From positions 1 to 64,000 of IMG/VR virus record IMGVR_UViG_3300042090_002000: DNA of 64,000 nt; one strand, written 5' to 3'. The translations under genes and the position numbers were made by a program. The DNA is from a virus. Under the pieces are notes generated by a model. It made no database searches. It was given only the letters and a program-made list of their open reading frames with translations, and was not told the origin of the DNA. Positions 50,360-59,816 of the stretch are shown here, one piece after another; positions within the stretch are counted from its first letter, which is position 1, and every line of letters begins with the position of its first letter.

Positions 50360-52111
50360 ATGTCGAATAATTATGTGCAGGTCCCTCCCAACAGTACTGG
50401 AGTGAAGCTGCAGACTTTTGAAAATACGATTGGTGGAAACGCTGTTGATGCTGAAGCTGTCTCTCTTGTAGACACTGCAGGTGCGTCGATACTTGGAACG
50501 GCGGGTTCTGCTAATGCAGATGTGCTAACAGTGCAGGGTATCACTGGAGCCACTGCTATTCCCATTACTGGAGCCAATGCTGCTGGAACTCAAGTCTCTC
50601 TCGCTACTCCGGTTTTAATAGCCGGAGGAGACGGTACAGATATTCGTACACTGTTGACCACCAGTAATGGTTCGCCCATTGTGGTAGGTGCGGGTAGCGC
50701 AGGAACTCCCAGTGGCGGTGTTATCACTGTTCAAGGTGTTACGAGTGGAACAGCTTTAAATACACAGGGTTTGGGAACTGCTGGTACATCTACAGGTGGT
50801 GTGCTGTCAGTTCAAGGTGTTTCCGGCGGAACCGCTGTTCCAGTCTCTGGAACTATCAGCACGATCACAAATCCAGTGACTGTAGTTGGTGATGCCGCGA
50901 ATGGTGCGGCTGTTGCGGGTAATCCGGTTCTTGTAGCTGGATCAGATGGAACTGACGCTCGTACTTTGGCAACTAATACATCCGGTCAAGCAGTTGTTGT
51001 GGGCGCTGGAACCGCAGGCTCTGCATCCGGCGGTGTTCTAACTGTTCAGGGCAGCGCTTCAGGCACTGCTATTCCTGTCGCTAACACTCCGGCATCCGGT
51101 GCGATTTTTGAAGTCTCTCCGACCACGGCTGCGAACACGACGACCAATCCGTTCTTTAATGCTGCGGGGACATTAGCTGAATCCACCGCAGCGTGGACGA
51201 GTGCGACGACTGTTAACACTGCGCTGCAAGTAAATACTGCAGGGTATACTACAATCGTTGTGACTTTGAGTCAGGGAACTACACTTACGGGCGGTGTAGT
51301 GACATTTGAAGCATCAGACACTACGGCATTTACAAACGCATATCCTGTCACTGCTATACAACTCGGATTAACTTCTGCGACGCCTACTTTAACATATACA
51401 CTAACAGCTTCTAGTAACGTATCTTTTGCTATACCTACAGCAGCCTGGGCAGCTGTAAGAGTTCGATTATCTACAGTCATTTCAGGCACAGGAACAGTTA
51501 ATATCGGAATGACGGCATCAGCTGCTCAAGATGGTGCAATTGTACAGGTAATACCGCTTCTAGTAAACACGAAAGTTAGTTCAGGTACATCTGCTACTGC
51601 AATTGCTGATAACCTAGCTAATGTCGATATTTTTCAATCTTCTACAAATCAAATTTTCGGTCTATATGTTGCTGATTCTGTCTATGGCGGTGCATTCAGT
51701 GGTACGGCCAACACCGCGCTCCAAGGTTGGAGTAAAGAACGTACTCCGACAGTCTTCAAAACGGTTCAAGCAACTGCGTCAGGTAACACTGCTGTCTGGA
51801 CTCCCGGTACAGGAAATAAGTTTCGTTTACTAAAGTTGTTTGTTGAAGTCACAGATAACGCATCATTGGCTTCCGGTGGAGTTCTGACGATCAACTTCCA
51901 AGATGCTACAACCTCAATTAACATTTCGTTCGATGTCTTTGTTCCAAGTACTGCTGTTACTACAGTTATTGGAGATGGACTTGAACAAGAGTTAGATTTG
52001 GGTAAGTTCGGAATTCTATCGGCAGCCGCTAATAATGCCTTAAATGTTAACTTATCCTCTGCCCTAGCTACGGGAAATGTCCGAGTTATCGCAATGGGAA
52101 CTGAGGAATAG
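50360..52111 (+). CDS. Virion protein with repeated GG(V)LxVQG modules
   Basis: 583 residues. The N-terminal half repeats a unit of type GTAG(S/T)xxGGVLTVQG...GTA(I/V)PV. The C-terminal half is a beta-rich globular part. Third codon positions are clearly more A/T-rich than in its neighbours, suggesting separate origin. Probably a head or tail decoration or adhesion protein. Confidence 0.55.
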   Translation: MSNNYVQVPPNSTGVKLQTFENTIGGNAVDAEAVSLVDTAGASILGTAGSANADVLTVQGITGATAIPITGANAAGTQVSLATPVLIAGGDGTDIRTLLTTSNGSPIVVGAGSAGTPSGGVITVQGVTSGTALNTQGLGTAGTSTGGVLSVQGVSGGTAVPVSGTISTITNPVTVVGDAANGAAVAGNPVLVAGSDGTDARTLATNTSGQAVVVGAGTAGSASGGVLTVQGSASGTAIPVANTPASGAIFEVSPTTAANTTTNPFFNAAGTLAESTAAWTSATTVNTALQVNTAGYTTIVVTLSQGTTLTGGVVTFEASDTTAFTNAYPVTAIQLGLTSATPTLTYTLTASSNVSFAIPTAAWAAVRVRLSTVISGTGTVNIGMTASAAQDGAIVQVIPLLVNTKVSSGTSATAIADNLANVDIFQSSTNQIFGLYVADSVYGGAFSGTANTALQGWSKERTPTVFKTVQATASGNTAVWTPGTGNKFRLLKLFVEVTDNASLASGGVLTINFQDATTSINISFDVFVPSTAVTTVIGDGLEQELDLGKFGILSAAANNALNVNLSSALATGNVRVIAMGTEE

Positions 52112-52113
52112 TC

Positions 52114-52392
52114 ATGGCTGCAACACACACGTATGATGTCACAACAGCCAGTTATGTTGGCGATGTATGCACTATTGTAGGAACGGTCGATACAATTCCG
52201 TCAACGGGGCCTATAGCTGTCACCGTTGTACTAAATTATTCAGCAGTTACGCAAGCATGGGCCATTAGCGTGGCAAACGTAGAGGCATTAGTCGGTCGGG
52301 CTATGCTGAACGCCGCAGTTGCGAATGGGCTCCCGAATCCGAACCCACCGGCGACCGCGACGCAATTGCCGACAGGTTCATTCACGCTGTAG
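52114..52392 (+). CDS. 92-residue virion-region protein
   Basis: MAATHTYDVTTASYVGDVCT..., beta-type, directly after the previous gene. Function unknown. Confidence 0.5.
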   Translation: MAATHTYDVTTASYVGDVCTIVGTVDTIPSTGPIAVTVVLNYSAVTQAWAISVANVEALVGRAMLNAAVANGLPNPNPPATATQLPTGSFTL

Positions 52393-52417
52393 GGTAACAA
52401 CATCGGGGAGCAGCCCC

Positions 52418-54367
52418 ATGGACAATCCAGCAACATTCGATTTCGATTCAGACATACCGCTCATCAAAAAATACCGCGAGTCCGTAGACCTTACGAACTT
52501 CCCCAAATGCTTTCTACAGGTATTCAATGATAACTGGGATCAGAAGACCCGCGACCGTTGGTATGCGGATCGATTCAAGTGTCTGAAGTACCATCTCTAT
52601 TTGGCCGGGTTCGCCGAAGAAACAAAAGACGGCGCTCCTGATCTTCCGCCGACGTACGTGCCGATCCTTGGCATGGACTTCCAGAAAAATCCTCATGAGC
52701 GTCTGTTCGCCCAGTATCTGCTGAAGCGACCCGGCGAGAACATTGTCTTGTCCGATCTCGATACGCTCACTAAGAAACGCATGATTCTGTGGCCTCGCGG
52801 TCTGTTCAAAACATCGTCGATCATCGTCGAGATTGTGCAAGACATTCTCAACTATCCGAACATCCGTATTTGCTTTTTGACCGGCGGAGACAACTTAGCA
52901 AAGCGTCAACTCTCGCGCGTGCGCCGCGTGTTCGAACGCCCCACTAAGCGATTCAAACTATTGTTCCCTGAGTTCTGTTTGGTGAGCAGGCCGCTGAAAA
53001 AACGTGGAAAGAAAAAATCGGAAGACGGTCTCGAAGATGTTGATGATATCGAGTACGATGATGTGACGCCGAAGTTTGGTACGGCGCACGAGTTCACTGT
53101 TCCGGCGCGGACAAACGACACTTTTGCTGAGCCGACGTTCGCGATTTCCACAGCGAAATCAGTTAAGGCCGGATCGCACTTTGACATGATCTTCATTGAC
53201 GACCTTGTGAACGATCAAAACTACCGCAGCGTCAAACTGCTGGAGAAGTGCTATCAGGACTATCTCGACATATGTCCGTTGCTGGAGCCCGCCGGATTCA
53301 TGATCATCACCGGAACGCGGTATTCATTCGGCGACACGTACGAGCGGTTGCAGGAGATGGCCAAGCAGGAAGAGAAAGAGCGCGGGCGCACGATTTGGAA
53401 ATTCTCTATTCGCGATTGCTGGAGCATGGGTTGCCAGAACTGCGTTCACACCGACGCGTATCATGATTACAGCATCAATGTGCTGGAGCCACCTTGCGTT
53501 GACCTGAATTGCAAGTGCCCGGGGTTTAAGGCGCGTGGAGATAAGGGCGTGCTGTTCCCGATGACCCGCACGCATGATGGACGTGAGATCGGGCACACTG
53601 TAGAATTCCTTGAGAATGCTCGACTGCAGTTGGGCGCGGAGTTTTTCGCGAACCAATATGAGAACAAACCAATCGCGACAGGCACCCAGACGTTCACAGA
53701 GGCGTTGCTGGGGAGACAAACGCTGCACCATGATGAGCAGTTGCCCACTTTTCATCAGGCGCGAACCTACGTCATCGGTGATCTGGCGTACGTGGGGCAG
53801 GAAGGGCGCGACTACTCCGTCATTTTCATTGTCCGCGTGTTCCAAGGGCAGATTTTTGTGGTCGATTGTTTCTTCGGGAACTGGGATTCGAACGCGGTCG
53901 CCGAAAATACGTTCCGAATTTTAATGAAACACCGCCCGGAGAAACTTTTTTACGAAAAATTCAATGGTTGGGAGGCATACAACAACGTCATCACGGCCTA
54001 CTGCAAGGAAAAAGGGCTTGATTCTGTGCCGCTGGAGTGGCTGAAAGGCTCGCAAGCGAACAACGCGAAGCTGATTCGGATTGGGGCCGCGAAGGGACCG
54101 CTGCAGCAACGGCGGCTTTGGTTGTTTGCCCTCATGCCGGGGTACTCAATCCTGTCAAACCAGCTTATTAAGTGGCCAAAGTTGGGGCGACACGATGATT
54201 TTGCGGACTGTCTGGGCATGGTGGTGGCCGCGCCAACGGGATACGAACAACAAAACCCACCGCAGATAGAAAATCCTCTGCATTGGCTCAATAGGTTACA
54301 CCAAGTCCAGCCCCTTGACGACTCCTACGGAGATTCTGGCTGCGGCACGGGCATCAATTGCGGGTAG
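52418..54367 (+). CDS. terL: Terminase large subunit
   Basis: 649 residues from the ATG behind GGGGAG. DNA-packaging motor. Walker A-like ILWPRGLFKTSS at ~123-134, Walker B FDMIFIDDL at ~255-263, then the C-terminal nuclease with GDLAYVGQEGRDYSVIF (~454-470) and HDDFADCLG (~592-600) metal ligands. A Cys-rich insertion (CWSMGCQNC...PPCVDLNCKC, ~334-370) between the domains is unusual and could bind zinc. Matches phage packaging ATPases of the N4 or related groups in architecture. Confidence 0.88.
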   Translation: MDNPATFDFDSDIPLIKKYRESVDLTNFPKCFLQVFNDNWDQKTRDRWYADRFKCLKYHLYLAGFAEETKDGAPDLPPTYVPILGMDFQKNPHERLFAQYLLKRPGENIVLSDLDTLTKKRMILWPRGLFKTSSIIVEIVQDILNYPNIRICFLTGGDNLAKRQLSRVRRVFERPTKRFKLLFPEFCLVSRPLKKRGKKKSEDGLEDVDDIEYDDVTPKFGTAHEFTVPARTNDTFAEPTFAISTAKSVKAGSHFDMIFIDDLVNDQNYRSVKLLEKCYQDYLDICPLLEPAGFMIITGTRYSFGDTYERLQEMAKQEEKERGRTIWKFSIRDCWSMGCQNCVHTDAYHDYSINVLEPPCVDLNCKCPGFKARGDKGVLFPMTRTHDGREIGHTVEFLENARLQLGAEFFANQYENKPIATGTQTFTEALLGRQTLHHDEQLPTFHQARTYVIGDLAYVGQEGRDYSVIFIVRVFQGQIFVVDCFFGNWDSNAVAENTFRILMKHRPEKLFYEKFNGWEAYNNVITAYCKEKGLDSVPLEWLKGSQANNAKLIRIGAAKGPLQQRRLWLFALMPGYSILSNQLIKWPKLGRHDDFADCLGMVVAAPTGYEQQNPPQIENPLHWLNRLHQVQPLDDSYGDSGCGTGINCG

Positions 54368-54390
54368 TCCAGTTTTAAGTTCAACTTTAA

Positions 54391-54411
54391 GACTTCTTTC
54401 ATCATAAGTAG
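54391..54411 (+). promoter_or_regulatory. Late-type promoter motif (copy 9)
   Basis: TTTAA then GACTTC-N6-CATAAGTAG and AGG, 10 bases before the GIY-YIG ATG. Strong match. Confidence 0.65.
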
Positions 54412-54420
54412 AGGTGTACG

Positions 54421-54939
54421 ATGGCGTCTTTTTACGCATATCTATGGCTCCGTGAAGATCGGACGCCTTACTATGCGGGCAAAGGATGCGGCAATCGTGC
54501 GTTTATCAAAGGAATTGGACACCGGCAGTACCCGCCGGAGGATCGTTCCCGTATTCTCATATTTCCGACTGTATCTGAGGCCGCCGCATTTGCATTAGAG
54601 CGCGCGCTGATTCGCTTTTTTGGTCGTAAAGATCGGTCTGCCGGATGTTTACGCAACGTCACGAACGGTGGTGAGGGGATTAGCGGTTACAAGCATCGCC
54701 CAGAAGCGCGCATGCGCATGGCGCAGTCCCGCATCGGCAATACATGCGGCGTCGGGTCGGTGCGATCCGACGAGTTTAAACAAAATCTTTCCGCGCTGCA
54801 TCAAGGGCGCAAATGGTCGGCGGACGCGATTGCAAAAAGAGTGGCTACACGCCGCGCAAGAGGCGGTTTTGCCTTATCCGCTGAATCACGAGCGAAGGAA
54901 TCGCTTACGAAATTTCTGAAAACGGTTGCGTGGGGATAA
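54421..54939 (+). CDS. GIY-YIG homing endonuclease
   Basis: 172 residues. Core YAYLWLREDRTPYYAGKGCGNRAF (GIY-YIG variant YAY-YYAG), the catalytic-type E in FALERALIRFFG, and NVTNGGEGISG. The C-terminal half has DNA-binding NUMOD3-like segments (HRPEARMRMAQSRIG, HQGRKWSADAIAKRV). It separates terminase and portal genes behind a late-type promoter. Confidence 0.85.
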   Translation: MASFYAYLWLREDRTPYYAGKGCGNRAFIKGIGHRQYPPEDRSRILIFPTVSEAAAFALERALIRFFGRKDRSAGCLRNVTNGGEGISGYKHRPEARMRMAQSRIGNTCGVGSVRSDEFKQNLSALHQGRKWSADAIAKRVATRRARGGFALSAESRAKESLTKFLKTVAWG

Positions 54940-54940
54940 T

Positions 54941-57175
54941 ATGGCTGACGGGAACAACTCCGATATCAAAAAAACCACCCATTTTGAAAACATGGGACAG
55001 ATGTCAATTCAAGAACTCCCCGGAGCCGTGCCTTACGGAGAGACTGCACTTCCGATTGGACAAACAGAGGTCGCTTTTGAGGATCAAAGCCGGTCAGATT
55101 TAAGCCTTATGAAAGAGGCAAATCTGAACCGCGAGGAATCAGAGAGTTTCATCGCCACTCGCGGGTTGATCGGACGTTGGAACACTGCCGAATTGATGTT
55201 GCGGGCATGGGTGGAGCCGGTTAAGTGGAAGGGTAGCGAGCAGTTCCGATCTCATCTTGGAATTCCTCTCGTCGCGGAGCAATTTTACAGCATTCACAGC
55301 GTTGTGAACCAGACTTTGTTCGGGGGATACAAAATTTTTCAGGTCGACCCGACTTCTGGCACCGATATAAAGTGTGCCGAAGCGCAACAGGCGATTTTGA
55401 ACGCACAGTTGAAGACGTGCGGTTACAAAGGCGTGTCCGCGAAGACGGAATTCCGCGAGATCACATACGACGGACTTTTTTACGGCTTCGGTGTTGCCCA
55501 TTACGGTTGGACGAAGATCAAAAAGACCACGATTAAGCGCGTGCAGAAGATGCACATGCAGACAATCTCTGTTAACGGAAATTTGGTGCAGATTCCGGTC
55601 GCTGAAGACGAAGATGATATCGAGGAAGTGCCCCACATCGTTGAAATCAATCAACCGAAACTCGAACATGTGCCGATTCGCCGCGCGCGTTACGCGCCGG
55701 ACCTTCGCCGGGCTGATCCGCGCGTTGCGGAGTGGTTCGGACGCATAATTTATTGCACTGGATACGATCTCGATGCGTTGCGGAACACCGCTGGATGGAA
55801 AATTCCGTCACGCGAGGATTTGGTGAAGATCACCACGCCGCAAATGCAGTCACAGTCGGCGACGAACCCACTGGAGACGATGGGATCGAACACAGGCAAC
55901 CCAATTTTTCAGCAAACTACTACGCCGCAGAAGGCGTATCCTGAAAATTACACTGAACGCACACAGCACGATCCGCTGGGCCGCAAATTCGAACTATTCG
56001 ATTACTGGACCGGCTTCAGGCATGTGATCGTGCTCAATAAAGAATACCCGATTCTGAACGAGACGCACAAATTCGGGCGTCCGCCGTTTTTGGGCTTCGC
56101 TTTTCGCAGCGCGCCCGACTCCGCGCATGGTTACGGCATCGCATACTGGCTGACAGACTTCCAGCGCGTGTGCCAAGGCATCATCAACGCTTATTTCGAC
56201 GATTTGAACTTGAATTTGATGGGGACTTACACATCACCCGCTGGGACAAACAACACGGCGCAGGCGCAGTGGATTTTCCCGGGAAAAGTCTTCAAAAACG
56301 ACGGCGCGAACAAGGTCGAAGCCCTTACCCGCAATTCGATTGATGCGAAAGAGCCGTTGACGATCATCGGGCAGATAAAAGCATGGGCTTCCATGATCAG
56401 TGGCGCAGGCCCGGGCACTTTGGGCTCGAATCCCGGCGCGGCTGGGGATATGCGCACTCCCGGTGGCGTCGAAGCGATTACCGGTGGCGAAAACACCAAG
56501 CTATCTGATTTGATCGACGTAATTTCGGAACAAGTGTTCGTTCCGTTCCTCGAATTCTGCATCGACGAGAATCAGAAGCTGAAGCCGTCGCAAATTCGCT
56601 CGATGCTTTCCGAAGCGTTGGGAGATGCGTTCAAAGCGACGCCGCTGGACATCATCAACGGCCAATACAAGGTGGATATTTCCGCCGGAGCGAAACTCGC
56701 GGCGCGCGAAAACATCAACAAGTTGCTGATGCTGCTGTCGTCTATTTTGCAGTCACCCAATACCGTGGAAGCCCTCGCGGTGCAGGCCATGAAGATTGAT
56801 TTCAACGCGATGTACTCCGCGATGTGCGATTCGTTCAACATTCCGTACCGCGAACAAATTTTCGTGGCACAGAACGACGAAGATAAGGCTCGCGCAGCGG
56901 CGGAGACACAACAGGCCGCAATGCAGGGCAAGGCCGGGATCGTGCAATTGCAGGGTCAAGTGAAAAAGGATATCGACAACAACCAGTCTGAAAATCGTAT
57001 GCTATTGGAGACTGGCAAACATACGTTGAAAGAGCAGGGCAAGGGATCGGACCAGCAAAACGATTTGGAACTGCAGCGCGAGAAGGCCGCAGCCCAAACG
57101 CCGGTGGCGCAGGGATTGGACCGCGCGACCAAAGGTGAGTTTGCCTCCCTTGACAAGACGGCGTTCGGACAATAA
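54941..57175 (+). CDS. Portal protein
   Basis: 744 residues, start MADGNNSDIKKTTHFENMG one base after the GIY-YIG stop. It forms the ring through which DNA is packaged and ejected. Large size, the ~SIHSVVNQTLFGGYKIF region, the DPLGRKFELFDYWTGFRHVI clip-like segment and a Gln-rich helical C-terminus suit portals of P22- or N4-like phages. Followed by scaffold and capsid genes. Confidence 0.75.
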   Translation: MADGNNSDIKKTTHFENMGQMSIQELPGAVPYGETALPIGQTEVAFEDQSRSDLSLMKEANLNREESESFIATRGLIGRWNTAELMLRAWVEPVKWKGSEQFRSHLGIPLVAEQFYSIHSVVNQTLFGGYKIFQVDPTSGTDIKCAEAQQAILNAQLKTCGYKGVSAKTEFREITYDGLFYGFGVAHYGWTKIKKTTIKRVQKMHMQTISVNGNLVQIPVAEDEDDIEEVPHIVEINQPKLEHVPIRRARYAPDLRRADPRVAEWFGRIIYCTGYDLDALRNTAGWKIPSREDLVKITTPQMQSQSATNPLETMGSNTGNPIFQQTTTPQKAYPENYTERTQHDPLGRKFELFDYWTGFRHVIVLNKEYPILNETHKFGRPPFLGFAFRSAPDSAHGYGIAYWLTDFQRVCQGIINAYFDDLNLNLMGTYTSPAGTNNTAQAQWIFPGKVFKNDGANKVEALTRNSIDAKEPLTIIGQIKAWASMISGAGPGTLGSNPGAAGDMRTPGGVEAITGGENTKLSDLIDVISEQVFVPFLEFCIDENQKLKPSQIRSMLSEALGDAFKATPLDIINGQYKVDISAGAKLAARENINKLLMLLSSILQSPNTVEALAVQAMKIDFNAMYSAMCDSFNIPYREQIFVAQNDEDKARAAAETQQAAMQGKAGIVQLQGQVKKDIDNNQSENRMLLETGKHTLKEQGKGSDQQNDLELQREKAAAQTPVAQGLDRATKGEFASLDKTAFGQ

Positions 57176-57198
57176 GAAAAAGTAGGGTAATTTTTCTT
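57174..57198 (+). other. Short AT hairpin after the portal gene
   Basis: AAGAAAAA (57174-57181) pairs with TTTTTCTT (57191-57198). Too weak for certain termination. Confidence 0.3.
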
Positions 57199-57211
57199 AG
57201 TGGAGGGAGCA

Positions 57212-57592
57212 ATGAGCAGTCGAGCGGCGTATGACCATGCCAAATATATTCTCAGAAAAGCCATGCCCGGATATAAGGAACAGCGCGCGGCTGCGTTTGC
57301 GCGTTGGGCCGCAAAAGGTGGTCGAGCCCAAATAAAAATCGAAGTTCTCTCGCACTACGGCCCAGACGGGAAACTGCAGTGCTGTTGGCCGGGCTGCGAA
57401 GTCGCCGACATCGACATGCTATCTCTCGATCATGTCCGCAACGATGGCGCGAAAGACAGAAACACGCATCGCGGAGCCGGAGGAGTTGTGCTTTATCAAC
57501 GACTGCTTCGTGCAGGTTTCCCTGACGGATTTCAGACGTTGTGTCATAATCATCAATGGAAGAAAGAATTGATGCGGCGTAGAGGAGAATAA
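57212..57592 (+). CDS. HNH endonuclease-like protein
   Basis: 126 residues. KIEVLSHYGPDGKLQCCWPGCEVADIDMLSLDHVRNDGA, then GFPDGFQTLCHNHQWKKEL, matches a phage HNH-like family with DH and NH residues and Cys pairs. It sits between portal and the next head gene. GGAGGGAG ribosome site. Confidence 0.75.
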   Translation: MSSRAAYDHAKYILRKAMPGYKEQRAAAFARWAAKGGRAQIKIEVLSHYGPDGKLQCCWPGCEVADIDMLSLDHVRNDGAKDRNTHRGAGGVVLYQRLLRAGFPDGFQTLCHNHQWKKELMRRRGE

Positions 57593-57594
57593 GT

Positions 57595-58065
57595 ATGTCC
57601 AGCAATCCAATTCCGGTCGAGCCGGAACGCGCACCATTTGTTCCTACGACTACCCCCGCGATTGATCGTGCAAATCGTTTGATGGGCCTTCGGTCTCACC
57701 CGGGGTACATGGACCTTGTCCGCATCATCAATGAGATTGTGCAAGACTCCGTTGATGCCACGTCGGACTATCCCGGCTGGGATTCCCAGATCATTGTCAT
57801 TTTGAAAGTAAAACAACAGGCGGCTAAGGAATTCCCAATAGCTTTGGCGAAGCGAATCAACCAAGCGATTGAGGAAGGAATTAGCGACGCGCGTACGCAG
57901 GCCGAAGCCCAGATTAATCCACCCAAGTCTGCCGAAGACGCGGTTGATCAAGGTGACTTCGTGCGCCAGCGCGTGCTTCAGAATTTCGAAGAAATGGAGT
58001 CGCGGATCGCCGGGTCTTATGAGGCGAAGCCGGACGATCCCAATCCATACAGCTTCGAACAGTAG
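57595..58065 (+). CDS. 156-residue head-region protein
   Basis: Pro-rich N-terminus, then a helical body (HPGYMDLVRIINEIVQDSVD...). Its place between portal and scaffold suggests a head-assembly role. No family recognised. Confidence 0.5.
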   Translation: MSSNPIPVEPERAPFVPTTTPAIDRANRLMGLRSHPGYMDLVRIINEIVQDSVDATSDYPGWDSQIIVILKVKQQAAKEFPIALAKRINQAIEEGISDARTQAEAQINPPKSAEDAVDQGDFVRQRVLQNFEEMESRIAGSYEAKPDDPNPYSFEQ

Positions 58066-58091
58066 CTGCTGACATCTTATTACATGTTTTT

Positions 58092-58112
58092 GACTTCCTG
58101 TTTCATAAGTGT
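58092..58112 (+). promoter_or_regulatory. Late-type promoter motif (copy 10)
   Basis: TTTTT then GACTTC-N6-CATAAGTGT. It lies before the scaffold-like gene. Confidence 0.6.
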
Positions 58113-58140
58113 ATGTTGATTTTGAATTGAGGAGCATTCG

Positions 58141-59223
58141 ATGAGCACAACTCCGGCACCACTCAACGTTGAGATGAACGAAGAACTGCTGAAAGCGATC
58201 AATGCGTCGCTGGACCCAGAGCAGTTGAAGTCTTCTATTTTGGCTGAAGCCCAGAAACAGCTTGCCGCCAATGAAGCCGCCAACGCAACCCACAAAGCGG
58301 AGCAGGAAGCTGCTGCCGCCCGATTGGCTGAAGCCCAGCGCGCGGCGGCTGCAGAACCCACGCAGTTCAGCCACACAGAGAATATCGCGGGCAAGGATTT
58401 TATCTTTACCGGTGCATCGCAGGCTGAGATCGACTCGCAAGTCGCTGCGGCCTATCGCGTGGCTTTTGCGATTCAGCAACCCACAGAGCAGGCTGAACCA
58501 ACCGTTGACCCTGCGGTCGCGGCTGCTGCTGCGGAAGCTGAAGCTGCCGCAAAGATTGCGCTGCAGGAACAGTTCAGGAACGGTACCATCTCCGCCGAAG
58601 AGTACCTTGAAAAATCAGGCGCGATCAACAACTATCTCGAAAGACAGGGGCTTTCCGTCGAAACCCTCAAAGCCACTGTCGAGCATTCGCAACTGGACCC
58701 ATGGGTTCACGCCACCGATCAGTTCCTGCAAGGCGCTGGTGCGGACTGGCCGGGCGGTGACAAGAATCGCGAAATCTTGGGCCTGCGCATTCAGGCACTG
58801 GGGCTTGTCGACGCCGAAGACAAAGTTGCTGCCATGTCGCAAGCGTGGAATGACATGAAGCGTGACAAGATGTATTTCCCGGCAGGACACCCGCTGGCTG
58901 CTGCAGCGGCTCCTGAAGTCGTGACTGATTCTGCCGCTGCTCCTGTTGTTCCGCCTGCTGCGGTTCCGGCCCCGGTTGTTCCGACGGCTCCGCCAGCGCC
59001 CCCGGCACCGCCCGCTCGCGCCGCCGCATCGTCGTCTTCGCTCTTTGATCGAAGCACCGGCGTCGCTGATTTCGTCGCGCAACCAGACAAAGCCAAACCG
59101 GCAGAGTTTGTCGTGCCCGATAGCGCCACGCCCCAGCAAATCATGGATGCGTACAAAAAGTTTCAAGTTGCAAACGGCCTCGATCCAAACTCTGCGTTCA
59201 TGCAGCAATATCGCGGCAAGTAA
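58141..59223 (+). CDS. Scaffold-like head assembly protein
   Basis: 360 residues. A Glu/Ala/Gln-rich coiled-coil N-terminal part (residues ~15-75) and an acidic Ala-rich middle are followed by a motif QFLQGAGADWPGGDKN (~195-212), shared with the small protein at 30389. A Pro/Ala linker then leads to a C-terminal helix (SATPQQIMDAYKKFQVANGL) like those that bind capsid subunits. Position directly before the capsid gene supports a scaffold. Confidence 0.65.
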   Translation: MSTTPAPLNVEMNEELLKAINASLDPEQLKSSILAEAQKQLAANEAANATHKAEQEAAAARLAEAQRAAAAEPTQFSHTENIAGKDFIFTGASQAEIDSQVAAAYRVAFAIQQPTEQAEPTVDPAVAAAAAEAEAAAKIALQEQFRNGTISAEEYLEKSGAINNYLERQGLSVETLKATVEHSQLDPWVHATDQFLQGAGADWPGGDKNREILGLRIQALGLVDAEDKVAAMSQAWNDMKRDKMYFPAGHPLAAAAAPEVVTDSAAAPVVPPAAVPAPVVPTAPPAPPAPPARAAASSSSLFDRSTGVADFVAQPDKAKPAEFVVPDSATPQQIMDAYKKFQVANGLDPNSAFMQQYRGK

Positions 59224-59260
59224 GCCACCCCTTGGTATTTCTCTCCGTTAGGCGCGTGAA

Positions 59261-59282
59261 GGGGTCGTGAAATAGCGACCCC
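59261..59282 (+). other. GC hairpin between scaffold and promoter
   Basis: GGGGTCG (59261-59267) pairs with CGACCCC (59276-59282). No immediate T-run, so termination is uncertain. Confidence 0.35.
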
Positions 59283-59310
59283 CGCGCAGCCCCTCCCAAA
59301 AAAAGTTTTT

Positions 59311-59331
59311 GACTAACGAATCCATAAGTGT
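59311..59331 (+). promoter_or_regulatory. Late-type promoter motif (copy 11)
   Basis: GACTAA-N6-CATAAGTGT then AGGG. It lies before the HNH and major capsid genes. Confidence 0.6.
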
Positions 59332-59408
59332 AGGGCATTGACGAATGCTTTGCACGGTGCGGAAGGTGCCTATCACACCTTCCAAAACCAACTCTGATAG
59401 GGGGTCTG

Positions 59409-59786
59409 ATGCCAAAACCGATTAGCCGATATCGAGAGACTCGACAACGATATAAGGCGCAAGACCCTGAACGATGGAAGCGATATTCTAGGGAGTATGG
59501 TTGGCGGCATCGGGAAGCCCTTCGAGTTGAAGTATTGACTCAGTACAGCCCGCAACAGATTTTAGGGTGTTCTTGGGCAGATTGTTTTGTAACAGACTCA
59601 GACATGTTGGTTCTTGACCATGTGGCTGATGACGGGGCTCAACAAAGACGGATGTTGAGTTTGCGGGGCTGGAATTTTTATCGGTGGCTCAAAAGCCACA
59701 AATTTCCAGTTGGATATCAAACCCTCTGTTGCAATCATAATCATAAAAAAGAAATGGTTCGGCAAAGAACCCAACGAGTTTCATAG
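59409..59786 (+). CDS. HNH endonuclease-like protein
   Basis: 125 residues, same family as the gene at 57212: VEVLTQYSPQQILGCSWADC...LVLDHVADDGAQQRR...YQTLCCNHNHKKEM. It lies between the late-type promoter and the major capsid gene and is in the same frame as the capsid gene, separated by its own TAG. Confidence 0.78.
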   Translation: MPKPISRYRETRQRYKAQDPERWKRYSREYGWRHREALRVEVLTQYSPQQILGCSWADCFVTDSDMLVLDHVADDGAQQRRMLSLRGWNFYRWLKSHKFPVGYQTLCCNHNHKKEMVRQRTQRVS

Positions 59787-59816
59787 AACCGATTACGGTT
59801 CAAGAGGAGAACGACC

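Noticed and set aside
59409-59816. Group I intron in the capsid gene carrying the HNH gene
   Set aside because: Only 30 bases separate the HNH stop from the capsid coding start, too little for an intron 3' core, and no upstream capsid exon is visible.
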